A stretch of DNA of 36,514 nt from Microcaldota archaeon (GTDB lineage Archaea; Micrarchaeota; Micrarchaeia; Norongarragalinales; UBA97): positions 1-36,514 of the forward strand of contig JACQBR010000018.1 of NCBI GenBank assembly GCA_016194335.1, given 5' to 3'. This document shows positions 22,798-31,502 of this stretch, in pieces (within the stretch, counting starts at the first letter, position 1; each line of letters begins with the position of its first letter). Position numbers and translations under genes: made by a program. The notes under the pieces were generated by a model. That model saw nothing but the letters and a program-made list of their open reading frames with translations. It did no database searches and was not told the origin of the DNA.

Positions 22798-23278
22798 GAA
22801 AACCACCTTTTGAAGCGGGGCTGGAATTCAAAGAAGGGAGGTGAAGCTTATAAAGAGGCGCCGCTCCAATCCGCCTCGCGCCAAGCTTCTCGCCCAAAAC
22901 AATCTTTTTTCCCTTGGCGCTAAATGCCGGCGCTTCAATGAGGAATTTGCACGCAACCGATGGGACGATGATGGAAGTGTAGGGCCGGACGTTGATGCGG
23001 ATGTCGACAACTCGCATCCTTTCGTTGAGGAAAATGGCGTCGAAGGGCGGGCAGAAGACGGAATGGATTGAATTGCGCCTCCTGCCCGAGGATTCGAACT
23101 CGAAAAAAAGTGGGAGCGCGACTTTTCGGGAGAACATCAGCCCGCGGGCGCGCTTTAACGGCGAGTCCATCACCTCGCACTTGGGAAAGACCGCCTTTCC
23201 ATTGCCCCGCGTTATGGAAACGAATGAAGGCATTGCCACCAAAACCCCGCTATCCGTCACAATCCCATTGCGCCGCAA
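22787..23278 (-). CDS. DUF192 protein (cytoplasmic form)
   Basis: 163 residues from a TTG at 23278; GTG 23260 or ATG 23233 are alternatives. DUF192 features: SPLKRARGLMFSRK, PLFFEFESSGRR, SIHSVFCPPFDAIFLNERMRV and VPSVACKFLIEAP. No signal peptide is seen. A second DUF192 protein (24147) lies 1.4 kb away. The role of the family is unknown. Confidence 0.85.
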   Translation of the reverse strand: MRRNGIVTDSGVLVAMPSFVSITRGNGKAVFPKCEVMDSPLKRARGLMFSRKVALPLFFEFESSGRRRNSIHSVFCPPFDAIFLNERMRVVDIRINVRPYTSIIVPSVACKFLIEAPAFSAKGKKIVLGEKLGARRIGAAPLYKLHLPSLNSSPASKGGFHAR

Positions 23279-23420
23279 GAGCGTTGCCCCCCAACGCCCT
23301 AAAACGAATTGGTAATAAAGCGTTTCAATAATAACCTTTTTATTGGCGGTCCGGTTTAAACCGTTTCAAGCCGTCTAGAGCGAAAGTTGGGCCACGATTA
23401 GGGGGCAGGGAGTCCGCGAC

Positions 23421-24128
23421 ATGCATCCTCAGAGCATTGCAATCATCCCCGACGGAAACAGGCGGTATGCCCACAAAAACGGGCTGGGCCTGCAGGCCGC
23501 TTACGGCGATGGCTTCAAGAAAGTCGCCAAGGTGGCGCAATGGGCACAGGAGGCCGACGTGAAAAGGCTGGGCTTCTGGGCCCTTTCCCTGGAGAATTTC
23601 AACCAGCGCTCTGCAACGGAGCTCAAGACCCTTTTCCACCTGATGAAGAGCCACATCAGCGAGGCGATAAGCGAAACCGGGGAACTCTCCAAGCGCGACG
23701 CCTCGGTGAGGTTCTTCGGACGGCTTGACCTTCTCCCCAGTGAGCTGCGCGGGGCGATGGCGGAACTTGAAAGGAAAACCGAAGGGAACGATTCGCTAAA
23801 GCTCGACATCGCCGTTGCGTACAGCGGGCAGGACGAGTTTCTCCACGCGGCCAGGGGGCTTGCCCTTGACGTGAAGGAAGGGAAGCTGTCCCTCAACGAC
23901 ATACAATCCCTCGGAACCGACGGGCTTAAGGACTACCTTTATTTCCCCTATTCCCCCGACCTCATCATCCGCACCGGCAAGGTCCAGCGCCTCAGCGGAT
24001 TCCTGCCCCTGCAGAGCGCGTACTCGGAATTTTATTTCTCCAACAGGCTCTGGCCCGAATTCGCCAAGGCGGACTTCAACAGGGCAATAGCGTACTACGA
24101 CTCGGCAGAGCGGCGTTTTGGAAAGTAA
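23421..24128 (+). CDS. uppS: cis-prenyltransferase (polyprenyl diphosphate synthase)
   Basis: 235 residues. Makes long-chain polyprenyl diphosphate from IPP and an allylic primer; reduced or phosphorylated products carry glycans. Motifs: SIAIIPDGNRRYA (catalytic Asp and diphosphate loop), WALSLENFNQRSATEL, and PDLIIRTGKVQRLSGFLPLQ SAYSEFYFSNRLWPEF. The usual 'RTSGEQRLSNF' reads RTGKVQRLSGF, so Ser/Glu positions differ slightly. Fits the glycosylation genes that follow. Confidence 0.95.
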   Translation: MHPQSIAIIPDGNRRYAHKNGLGLQAAYGDGFKKVAKVAQWAQEADVKRLGFWALSLENFNQRSATELKTLFHLMKSHISEAISETGELSKRDASVRFFGRLDLLPSELRGAMAELERKTEGNDSLKLDIAVAYSGQDEFLHAARGLALDVKEGKLSLNDIQSLGTDGLKDYLYFPYSPDLIIRTGKVQRLSGFLPLQSAYSEFYFSNRLWPEFAKADFNRAIAYYDSAERRFGK

Positions 24129-24146
24129 GCGAGGCAACCCCCCACC

Positions 24147-24902
24147 TTGGCCGCGGATAGCAGCACGATCACCGGCGAGAACCGCGCCAACTTCCTAGTT
24201 TTCGGCATTCTCTTCCTCGCAGGCGCGGGGCTTTTTGCCTATATGCAACTTCAGCCCGCGGGGGCGAATGCGCCCAACACGGCCAGTTCGCAAACCGGCC
24301 TCGCAACGGCCGCGGAGGAAAACGCCCAAGTTCCAACGGCACAAGCCGCCAACCCGGCCTCGGCAACCGCGGACGTGCAGGCAACCCCAACGCCGGCCGA
24401 TATGCAACCGGCCCCAACATCAAGCGCGCAATACCCAAGCCGGAATTCCCGGGCCGCAGAAAACCCGAACGCGCAATTCCCGTCATCGGGAGCGGATTAC
24501 TACCCCGCCGCAACGCCCAAGGCGAGGCTTGCAAGCTCGTGGATAAGCACGCCCGACGGCACGCTGATGGAATGCGAGGTCGCCAAGACTGCGGCACAGC
24601 GCGAGAAGGGGCTGATGGGCCGCACTTACCTCGCGCCGTCCGACTGCATGCTCTTCGCCTTCGAGAGGAGCGACCGCTACTCTTTCTGGATGGAGGACAC
24701 CCTCATCCCCCTTGACATGGTGTTCCTCGATTACAACTTCAGGGTGGCGGACGTGATTGCCAACGTGCCCATCTGCACGCAAAACCCCTGCCCCATTTAC
24801 GAGCCCAAGACAGAAGCGCGCTATGTGATTGAAATGAACGCTGGAGAGGCGGCGAGAAGGGGGATTGCGGAAGGGAAGGCAATAACGTTCGCGTCGGTGT
24901 GA
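24147..24902 (+). CDS. Membrane-anchored DUF192 protein
   Basis: 251 residues from TTG 24147. One TM helix (FLVFGILFLAGAGLFAYMQL), then a long Ala/Pro/Thr/Gln-rich linker (about residues 40-125), then DUF192 (about 130-251): AAQREKGLMGRTYLAPSDCML, FWMEDTLIPLDMVFLDYNF, CTQNPCPIYEPKTEARYVIE. It is exported, with the domain outside. Starts 19 bp after uppS. Confidence 0.88.
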   Translation: MAADSSTITGENRANFLVFGILFLAGAGLFAYMQLQPAGANAPNTASSQTGLATAAEENAQVPTAQAANPASATADVQATPTPADMQPAPTSSAQYPSRNSRAAENPNAQFPSSGADYYPAATPKARLASSWISTPDGTLMECEVAKTAAQREKGLMGRTYLAPSDCMLFAFERSDRYSFWMEDTLIPLDMVFLDYNFRVADVIANVPICTQNPCPIYEPKTEARYVIEMNAGEAARRGIAEGKAITFASV

Positions 24903-24914
24903 GCTTCAACCGGG

Positions 24915-25142
24915 TCAAGAGTCTTTAGATTTTTGGATTAGACTCTCCATCTTTCCAATAGTATCACAAAAACCGCGAACAATTTCTGTAATTTCTCTTT
25001 CTTCCGCTTCAGAAAGTTTGTTACCGTTTTTGAAAATCCAGGCGCCCCATCGTTTTAAGTACTCCTCCCCTTGCAGTAATTCCAAACTCCTTGTCTTCAG
25101 CCCCCATATGTCAATCAAGATTACAGTTGAAAAAAAAATCAC
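24915..25142 (-). CDS. Small hypothetical protein downstream of GGR
   Basis: About 75 residues from GTG 25142, which directly follows the geranylgeranyl reductase stop with GGAG just ahead; TTG 25118 is an alternative. A short hydrophobic N-terminus (FFSTVILIDIWGL) precedes a charged helical body (LLQGEEYLKRWGAWIFKNGN, EREITEIVRGFCDTIGKMES). AT-richer than neighbours. No family. Confidence 0.5.
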   Translation of the reverse strand: MIFFSTVILIDIWGLKTRSLELLQGEEYLKRWGAWIFKNGNKLSEAEEREITEIVRGFCDTIGKMESLIQKSKDS

Positions 25143-25143
25143 G

Positions 25144-26247
25144 TCACTCCTTGACGATAAAATCCATGTCGCCGAACCTTTCGATTGCGCCTTTGAGCCC
25201 GATGCCCGCAAGAAAGAGGAATGCGGAAATTAGGGAGTCGTTCATTCTGGAATAAGCCGACCTGATGAGTTCGTGCATACGCAGGTTTTTTCCTAGGCTC
25301 TTTCTCCATCGCGTTTCGTAATCCAACGGCTTTCCAGTCTTGATTGACTCGCTTACGCAGGCGGCTGCAATCTTGGCGCACTTGCCGCCGAAAACCACTC
25401 CCCCGCCGGTTGTTGCCTTAACCTGCCCCGCGGCATCCCCGCAGAGGAGGACGTTGCCCAATTGCGTTTTAGGGCGCATTTTGATCGGAATTACGTAATT
25501 GAACTCCCGCGCGCAGGCGCAGGAGGCGCTGCCGAACTCCGCGCCGCTGAGAAGATTGGATTTGAGAAACGCCTCTTTTGAAGCCCTGATGCTTTCAAAA
25601 CTATTTGTGGCAAAGCCGATTCTCGCAGTCGTTTCGTCCACGGGAATGAGCCAGCCGAAGAAGTTGGTGAAGAGCTTCTGGTCGAAGTAAAGCTGGACGA
25701 GGTCAGGCTCTCCCACCTTCAGGCCGGTAAACTCGCCCTCCCATGCGGAAACGAAATCTTTCGCTTCAAGTTTGGGAAAGCCGAATTCGCGCGCCACGGT
25801 GGAGGAGGCGCCGTCGCAGCCGACCAGGAATTTTGCGGAGTGGGTTCCCGACTTCGATTGCACCGATACCGTCCCGCCCTTGGAGGAAAACTTTTCCGCC
25901 CGGGAGTTGCAAACCAGTTTAGCCCCCGCTTCCTGCGCCTCGAAAACCGCCCGCTCGTCAAACGCCTGCCTGTTTATCACCACGGCCTGCGAATGCGAAG
26001 TGGCGATTTTCAACTCGTGCCTTTCTGAAAAGAGGCGCGCCCCCTTCACTTCGTTAAGCACAATCCCGTCGAGCGAAACGCCAAGCGAGGCGAGGCCCTT
26101 TTTCGACATTATGCCGCTGCACTTGTGGAACTTGCCTGGGGCGGGATGCTCCTCGAGAAGAAGCGTTTGCACTCCGAGGGAAGAGAGCTCCTTTGCGCAC
26201 ACTCCCCCAACTGCGCTGGCGCCGACTACGACCGCTTCGGAGTCCAT
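25144..26247 (-). CDS. Geranylgeranyl reductase family flavoprotein
   Basis: 367 residues from ATG 26247. FAD-binding Rossmann start EAVVVGASAVGGVCAKELS, then KCSGIMSKKGL, GCDGASSTVAREFGF and the second FAD motif GNVLLCGDAAGQVKATTGGG. Such enzymes reduce the double bonds of archaeal isoprenoid lipids or polyprenols. Position between uppS and a dolichol-type glycosyltransferase suggests reduction of either membrane lipid or glycan-carrier chains. The C-terminus has a hydrophobic helix (LISAFLFLAGIGLKG), probably membrane contacting. Confidence 0.93.
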   Translation of the reverse strand: MDSEAVVVGASAVGGVCAKELSSLGVQTLLLEEHPAPGKFHKCSGIMSKKGLASLGVSLDGIVLNEVKGARLFSERHELKIATSHSQAVVINRQAFDERAVFEAQEAGAKLVCNSRAEKFSSKGGTVSVQSKSGTHSAKFLVGCDGASSTVAREFGFPKLEAKDFVSAWEGEFTGLKVGEPDLVQLYFDQKLFTNFFGWLIPVDETTARIGFATNSFESIRASKEAFLKSNLLSGAEFGSASCACAREFNYVIPIKMRPKTQLGNVLLCGDAAGQVKATTGGGVVFGGKCAKIAAACVSESIKTGKPLDYETRWRKSLGKNLRMHELIRSAYSRMNDSLISAFLFLAGIGLKGAIERFGDMDFIVKE

Positions 26248-26275
26248 GTGAGGTAAGTAATGCGAGGACAAGATC

Positions 26276-27013
26276 TTAATGATGCCTGTTCAATCTTGAT
26301 GCCTTCAACTTCCCCACGCTAAGGAGCATCTGCGCAACCGTGCGGTAGGGCGAGGCGAACCTTTCGTTTTTTGAGTGCGACCATTCGATTGGCACTTCCT
26401 CAACCCGCATGCCCTCTTCAAGGGCGAGAAGGATCATTTCAACATCCCAAACATAACCGGTATTCCTGACTTTGTCAACGAGCTTGAGATAAGCCCTGCG
26501 CTTGAATGCCTTAAAGCCGCACTGCGTGTCGGCAAACGGCATGCCGAAGAGCGTGCGGATGATTGAGTTGAAAATCCTGCTTGCCGCCCGCCGCCGCAGG
26601 GGGGGACGGACCCTCACGGACGAGGCGGGAAGGCGGCGCGAGCCGATTGCGACGTCCGCCCCTGCGTCAAGGGCCTTTTTGAGCTTGAGAATCTCCCTGG
26701 GAGGGGTTGAGGCGTCCGCGTCGTAGAGAAGCGCGTCCCCCCTCGCGGCGCGCATTCCCACCGTCACCGCAAGCCCCTTGCCCAGCCGCTTTCTGGAATG
26801 CAACGGATGCAACTGACGCTTTACTCCCAATTTGGCGGCGGCATTTTTGGCTACTTCAATCGTGCCGTCCGTCCCGTCGTCGCTGATGATAATTTCGTAA
26901 TCGGCCCATCTGCCGAGCGCCCGCTTGTGGGACTTGATGAATGAAGCCAGTTTCCCGATTGCCGCGCCGATGCGCGGGGCCTCGTTTCGGGTTGGGATGA
27001 TTATCGAAAGCAT
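26276..27013 (-). CDS. GT2 family glycosyltransferase (dolichyl-phosphate sugar synthase type)
   Basis: 245 residues. LSIIIPTRNEAPRIGAAI, EIIISDDGTDGT, GKGLAVTVGMRAARGDALLYDADAS (DXD-like), ADTQCGFKAFKRRAY and a C-terminal WDVEMILLALEEG match dolichyl-phosphate glucose/mannose synthases (Alg5/DPM like). TATA ATTATAAG at 27043-27051 gives a nearly leaderless mRNA. A 60-bp segment with this gene's first codons is duplicated upstream (27058-27109). Confidence 0.93.
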   Translation of the reverse strand: MLSIIIPTRNEAPRIGAAIGKLASFIKSHKRALGRWADYEIIISDDGTDGTIEVAKNAAAKLGVKRQLHPLHSRKRLGKGLAVTVGMRAARGDALLYDADASTPPREILKLKKALDAGADVAIGSRRLPASSVRVRPPLRRRAASRIFNSIIRTLFGMPFADTQCGFKAFKRRAYLKLVDKVRNTGYVWDVEMILLALEEGMRVEEVPIEWSHSKNERFASPYRTVAQMLLSVGKLKASRLNRHH

Positions 27014-27109
27014 AGGGGTGAAAGACCGTTAGGCCCGATGTTGATTATAAGGCCGGGAATGATTATTGAAAGCATGCTGAAAATGGGTTATGCCCGATGT
27101 TGGTTATAA
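26996..27109. repeat. Tandem duplication of the GT2/flippase promoter region
   Basis: ATGATTATCGAAAGCAT...GCCCGATGTTGATTATAA (26996-27050) recurs as ATGATTATTGAAAGCAT...GCCCGATGTTGGTTATAA (27058-27109). The copied GT2 start codons would read MLSIIIP and then run to a stop out of frame. Each copy supplies one TATA: the first serves GT2 (minus), the second the flippase-like gene (plus). Confidence 0.85.
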
Positions 27110-27135
27110 AAGAGAGAACGCAGGAACTATTTGAA

Positions 27136-28020
27136 ATGAAACTTTCCAACCTCGCCTTGGCAGCCGTTTCAATCCTGCTCATCGCGTTCCTCCTCTCCAC
27201 CGTCGATATTCCCCAGCTCGCCCGCACGCTTTCGGGGGCGTCGCTTCCCCTCGTTGTCGCGGCGCTGCTTTCGGCGTTGACGGCGCTGGCATTCAAGACG
27301 CTGCGCTGGAAGGCGCTTCTTTCAGAGAAGCGCGAGATCAAGTTCGGCGAGCTGTTCCCAATCCAGGTTGCGGGAATAGCCACGAGCAACTTCTCGCCGG
27401 GAAAAATGCTCGAACCGGTCAAGGTCGTGCCGCTCAAGCAGCGTGGGATCAACTACAGCTTCGGCCTGCTCACAGTCTTTTGGGAACGCGCGTTTGACCT
27501 ACTCGTGCTTTTCGCACTCGCAATCGGCGCGCTGCCGCTTCTTGACGGCAACGTGCGGCTGGCGCTTTCGGCAATCTTTCTAATAATAGTCCTGGCGGTG
27601 CTGGCGATGTTCCGCCACTCCTCCAAAATCCTCTCCCTCCTCAAGCGCCTGCCTTTCCTCAAGTTCCTCTCGGGAGTCGAGGCGCACAATTTCAAGAAAC
27701 GCGCACTTCTCTCGAGCTTCGGCCTCACCGCAGTCGCCTGGATTTTCGACGCGCTGGTGATGCAGCTCTCATTCATGTCGGTGGGCATTTCCATCAGCTT
27801 CACCACGCTTGCCAGCGCCTATTTCGCAAGCATCCTCATCGGCGTCGTCTCGTTCCTCCCCGGAGGAATCGGTGGGACTGAAGCGGCAATGCTCTTCCTC
27901 CTCAAGGGCGCCGCGCCGAAAGAAGCGCTTCTGGGTGCAATAGTGATTGGAAGGGCAAGTTCCCTTGGATTCTCGTCGCTGCTTGGATTCGCAATGCTGC
28001 CGAAAGTGAGGAAAAACTAG
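27136..28020 (+). CDS. UPF0104/AglD-MprF-like integral membrane protein
   Basis: 294 residues from ATG 27136, about 27 bp after TATA TTATAAAAG, so leaderless or nearly so. Eight or so TM helices. Conserved elements: LAFKTLRWKALLSEK, GELFPIQVAGIATSNFSPGK (family G..N...P..), and SFLPGGIGGTEAAMLFLL, the typical C-terminal PGGIGGxE motif. In archaea this domain occurs with dolichyl-phosphate sugar transferases (AglD), and in bacteria in MprF flippases. Divergent from GT2, so a lipid-linked sugar pathway is likely. Confidence 0.88.
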   Translation: MKLSNLALAAVSILLIAFLLSTVDIPQLARTLSGASLPLVVAALLSALTALAFKTLRWKALLSEKREIKFGELFPIQVAGIATSNFSPGKMLEPVKVVPLKQRGINYSFGLLTVFWERAFDLLVLFALAIGALPLLDGNVRLALSAIFLIIVLAVLAMFRHSSKILSLLKRLPFLKFLSGVEAHNFKKRALLSSFGLTAVAWIFDALVMQLSFMSVGISISFTTLASAYFASILIGVVSFLPGGIGGTEAAMLFLLKGAAPKEALLGAIVIGRASSLGFSSLLGFAMLPKVRKN

Positions 28021-28776
28021 CTACTTTCCAATGCGCCGCTGGCGGCGGGAGGCAATTTTACGTCCCACCGCGGCGATAAGGTTCCGGGGTGCACTCTTGA
28101 TGGCTTTTAACGAAGCGGCAAAACCTTTCTTCGGCTTGGGCTGGTAGCGGTCAATCAGTTCTTGCCTTGCCGCTTCCCATTTTTTCTCCACTTCTTTCCA
28201 ATTTTCCTGTGCGGACCGGTGAGCCGACAACATTTCTTCATATAGCGCGGGATGATGGAGATATCCCATCGAAGGCAATGGTTCATTCGACAACTGGAAA
28301 CGCGGGACCAATGTATGCAGGAATTCCTCAATTGCTTTCATTTTCTTTCGATTAAGGTTAAGTTCTGGCTGGAACAGGTATAGCTCGGGCCAAGGCAGGG
28401 AGAGGGAAGTCCTTTCGCCATCGCTATGGATTGACGTCCTCGCTATTATTCTCCGTTGATATTCATCCTCGATTTTCCTTGTTGAGCTGATTGGCGTGCC
28501 GACCTTGGGAATCGATTCGGGAATCCGCTCGGGGTCTATACTGACCATCAGGGTTGTTCCGGCTTTTTTACGGTCTGCGGGAAAATGGTGGTCAATCAGA
28601 ATGACGGCTTGATGCCGCTCGCCGCCAACCTCGACCTCCATCGGGCTTGCTTTCCACCGAAGGAATTTGAGAAACTCGTGTTTTTCCCGCAGGCCGTTGT
28701 TGACGACGTGGAAGTGAATGGGCGATTCGCCTTGGGCGCGTATGAATGCAATCAATGGGACTAGTTCCTCCGCCAT
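28021..28776 (-). CDS. Hypothetical protein
   Basis: 251 residues from ATG 28776, five bases after the phosphomutase stop, with GGTGGG upstream; the longer frame to 28935 lies inside phosphomutase and is rejected. Features: FIRAQGESPIHFHVVNNGLRE, a VILIDHHFPADRKK motif that looks like the DHH of phosphoesterases but lacks the rest of that family, and a very basic C-terminus (AAVGRKIASRRQRRIGK). It converges on the flippase gene. I do not recognise the family. Confidence 0.65.
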   Translation of the reverse strand: MAEELVPLIAFIRAQGESPIHFHVVNNGLREKHEFLKFLRWKASPMEVEVGGERHQAVILIDHHFPADRKKAGTTLMVSIDPERIPESIPKVGTPISSTRKIEDEYQRRIIARTSIHSDGERTSLSLPWPELYLFQPELNLNRKKMKAIEEFLHTLVPRFQLSNEPLPSMGYLHHPALYEEMLSAHRSAQENWKEVEKKWEAARQELIDRYQPKPKKGFAASLKAIKSAPRNLIAAVGRKIASRRQRRIGK

Positions 28777-28781
28777 CTTCT

Positions 28782-30170
28782 TCAACCCACCGCCGCCTTC
28801 TCGCCCATCTTCACGCCTTGGGAGGCAATCCTCTCCCTGAAGAGCGAGTATACCTCCTGCAACTCCTTTGGCGTGCGCGCCTCGAAGCGCATTGTGATTG
28901 CAGGCTCGGTGTTCGAAACGCGCAGGAGGCCCCACGCTCCGTTGGGCAGGTCGAGCCGCACGCCGTCGATGTCGAGGAGCGTCGCGCCGAGTTTGGCCGC
29001 CGCGGCCGACAACTGCTTTTTGACCGATTCCACCACCGCGATTTTTCTATCGTGGGGAACGGCAAGCCTGATTTCTGGAGTCGAGGGGTAGCGCTTTATC
29101 GAGTCCACCATTTTTGAGAGCGGAAGCCCGCTTTTCGAGACTATTTCAATCATCTTCGCCCCGGCAAAAATCGCGTCGTCGTGGGAATACATTTCGGAAA
29201 AGAAGGCGTGGCCCGTCTGCTCCCCTCCAAGCACCGCATTGTGCTGCATCACCGCGGCAATCACGTTAGTCCTGCCTGCCTTGGTCATCACGGCCTTCCC
29301 GCCGTTTGCAACGATTTCCTCCCTCACGATGTTGGAGCAGCGCAGGTCGAAAGCCACGGACGCGCCCCGCCTTAACTTGAGGTAATGCCGGGCGAAAATC
29401 ACTATGGCATCGTCGCTGCGGACCTTCCTTCCAAGCTCGTCCACAAACGCAACCCTGTCCCCGTCGCCGTCAAGGGCTATTCCCAGGTCGGCCTTTTTCT
29501 CCATGACTGTTTTCTTCAGCGTCGCAAGCGTCTCCTCCCTGTGAGGGTCGGCCAGGTGGTTGGGGAAAGTCCCGTCTGGCTCGCAATAGAGGCGGGTGAG
29601 GCCGCACAGTTTTTCGTAAGCGAGGGGGGCGGCAATGCCGCACGCGCCGTTGCCGGCGTCGAGAACGGCCTCCAGTTTTCTTGAAGGATGGGATTTTAAC
29701 ACCACGGCATTTGCGTATTCAGGATTGAGGTCGAGATTGCGCACCGCTCCTTTCTTCCTCGCGTTAGGAAACTTCTTTCCCCCTTCGACCATTTCCCCCA
29801 TCGCCTGCATCCTCCACGAAGGGAACGGGATGTCGTGGGAATAGAGCTTCACGCCGTTGTACTGGGGGGGGTTGTGCGACGCGGTGACCATCGCCCCGCC
29901 TGCCGACTTGCGGTGCGCAAGGGCGTAGAGGATGAGGGGCGTGGGGACCATGCCCAAATTGGTTGCGTCAAGCCCGCCGTCAGTAGCGCCCTTGAGAAAA
30001 GCCTGCGAAAGGGGGATTGAGGAAGGCCGCGGGTCGTGGCCGAAAAGCACGTCGGTCCCCGTTGGGAAAAACGTGGAGAAAGCCGCGCCGATGCGCTCCA
30101 TCAGGGGCTCGTCAAGCTCGGAGCCGTAGATGCCCCTCACGTCGTAGCCCTTGAAAAGTTGAAGCGCCAT
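28782..30170 (-). CDS. Phosphomannomutase/phosphoglucomutase
   Basis: 462 residues from ATG 30170; a TATA (ACTTATAAGT, 30211-30222) argues against the upstream start at 30212. Interconverts hexose 6- and 1-phosphates. Motifs: FKGYDVRGIYG at the N-terminus, phosphoserine loop MVTASHNP (about residue 97), metal loop LDGDGDRVAFVDE, sugar loop GGEQTGHAFF, and phosphate-binding RVSNTEPAITMRFE at the C-terminus. Supplies sugar 1-phosphate to the nucleotidyltransferase encoded divergently. Confidence 0.95.
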   Translation of the reverse strand: MALQLFKGYDVRGIYGSELDEPLMERIGAAFSTFFPTGTDVLFGHDPRPSSIPLSQAFLKGATDGGLDATNLGMVPTPLILYALAHRKSAGGAMVTASHNPPQYNGVKLYSHDIPFPSWRMQAMGEMVEGGKKFPNARKKGAVRNLDLNPEYANAVVLKSHPSRKLEAVLDAGNGACGIAAPLAYEKLCGLTRLYCEPDGTFPNHLADPHREETLATLKKTVMEKKADLGIALDGDGDRVAFVDELGRKVRSDDAIVIFARHYLKLRRGASVAFDLRCSNIVREEIVANGGKAVMTKAGRTNVIAAVMQHNAVLGGEQTGHAFFSEMYSHDDAIFAGAKMIEIVSKSGLPLSKMVDSIKRYPSTPEIRLAVPHDRKIAVVESVKKQLSAAAAKLGATLLDIDGVRLDLPNGAWGLLRVSNTEPAITMRFEARTPKELQEVYSLFRERIASQGVKMGEKAAVG

Positions 30171-30210
30171 TTCGACCAGCTTTGGGAATTTGAAATCTTC
30201 ATACTTGGTC

Positions 30211-30222
30211 ACACTTATAAGT
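30211..30222. promoter_or_regulatory. Palindromic TATA between divergent sugar genes
   Basis: CACTTATAAGTT reads as a TATA box on both strands, 40-50 bp before each start (30170 and 30261). Confidence 0.55.
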
Positions 30223-30260
30223 TTAAGGACGCCTACTGTATTTTCCGGTGACTATCAGGC

Positions 30261-31502
30261 ATGAAAGCCATTTTGCTCGCGGGCGGTTACGGCACGAGGC
30301 TCTTTCCCCTCACACTGCGGATTCCCAAGGTGATGGTGCCCGTGGCGGGAAAGCCTTCGCTTGAGCACGTGGTGGCCGCGTGCGTGTCGGGCGGAATCAG
30401 GGACATCGTGATTTCCCTCAACACCACCCAGAAGGCGATTGAGGACTATTTTGACGATGGGAAGAAGTGGGACGCCAAAATTTCATACGTCTACGAGGAG
30501 ACGAAAAGCGATTCGGACAAACTTGGTGCGATTGGCGCGGTGCAATACGCCGCGAAGGCCGCGGGGATTGAGGGTGAGTGCGTCATCATCGGCGGCGACA
30601 ACGTGTTTTACGGCCTTGACCTCAATTCGCTCCGCTCGTTCCATTCGGAGAAAAAATCCAACGCGACCATCGCGCTTTACGAGCTTTCCGACAGGAAGGA
30701 CGTGGAGCAGTACGGCGTGGTTGAGCTTGACGGGAAAGGGCGCGTCGTGCGCATACAGGAAAAGCCGAGGGAAAGCGAGGCCGTTTCCAAACTTGCGTCC
30801 ATGGCCGTCTATCACCTTGACGAGGCGTTCCTCAAGGAGTGCCTGCCCAAGTTCATCGCGGACAGGAAGGCCGAAGGGAGAAAGCCCGACAAGCTCGGGG
30901 AACTCTGGGGGCACTTCCTCTCAAGCCACGCGATTTACGGGAAGGCGTTCCCCTGCATGTGGGGGGACACCAACTCCACCAAGACCTACGTAGAGAGCAA
31001 CAGGCAGGCGATGCGCTTCATCGTGGGAAACGCGCAGGCCAAAACAGGATGGCACGCCACCGACGGGGAGACTATACAAATCCGCGGGAAGCCCGACATC
31101 TCCCCCCACGCGCACATAAAGGGGCCGTGCATCGTCGAGGACGGTGCGGAAATAGGCGACGGCGCTTCGGTGGGCGGCGGGACTTACGTCGGGAGGAACG
31201 CCAAAATCGGCGGCCGCGCCGTGGTTTCGGGAAGCATCCTCTTCAGGGACTGCGAAGTCGGGGCGGGCGCGAGGGTGACCCACAGCGTGCTTGACATAGG
31301 CGCGAAGGCCGGCAGGGACGCGAATGTGGAGCCGTACTGCATCGTGGGGTACGGGGCAAGCGTCGGGGCAGATGCCCACCTCGTGCAGGAATCGAGGATA
31401 TGGCCGCAGGTGCAGGTTGCCGACGGGGCGATAATCAGCGGCGACGTCGTGCTTGCCGAAGGGCTGTGGAAGGAAAAAGTGATGACGAGGGAACTGTTCT
31501 AG
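30261..31502 (+). CDS. Sugar-1-phosphate nucleotidyltransferase with left-handed beta-helix
   Basis: 413 residues. N-terminal NTP-transferase domain: LLAGGYGTRLFPLTLRIPKV, VIIGGDNVFYGLDL, YGVVELDGKGRVVRIQEKPR. C-terminal domain from about residue 280 has hexapeptide repeats (GAEIGDGASVGGGTYVG, AKIGGRAVVSGS). This fits mannose-1-phosphate guanylyltransferase or glucose-1-phosphate thymidylyl/uridylyltransferases; the exact sugar and base cannot be told. Works with the adjacent mutase. Confidence 0.94.
   Translation: MKAILLAGGYGTRLFPLTLRIPKVMVPVAGKPSLEHVVAACVSGGIRDIVISLNTTQKAIEDYFDDGKKWDAKISYVYEETKSDSDKLGAIGAVQYAAKAAGIEGECVIIGGDNVFYGLDLNSLRSFHSEKKSNATIALYELSDRKDVEQYGVVELDGKGRVVRIQEKPRESEAVSKLASMAVYHLDEAFLKECLPKFIADRKAEGRKPDKLGELWGHFLSSHAIYGKAFPCMWGDTNSTKTYVESNRQAMRFIVGNAQAKTGWHATDGETIQIRGKPDISPHAHIKGPCIVEDGAEIGDGASVGGGTYVGRNAKIGGRAVVSGSILFRDCEVGAGARVTHSVLDIGAKAGRDANVEPYCIVGYGASVGADAHLVQESRIWPQVQVADGAIISGDVVLAEGLWKEKVMTRELF

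Noticed and set aside
28777-28935. Longer N-terminus of the hypothetical protein
   Set aside because: It would lie entirely within the end of phosphomannomutase in another frame, and ATG 28776 has a ribosome site.
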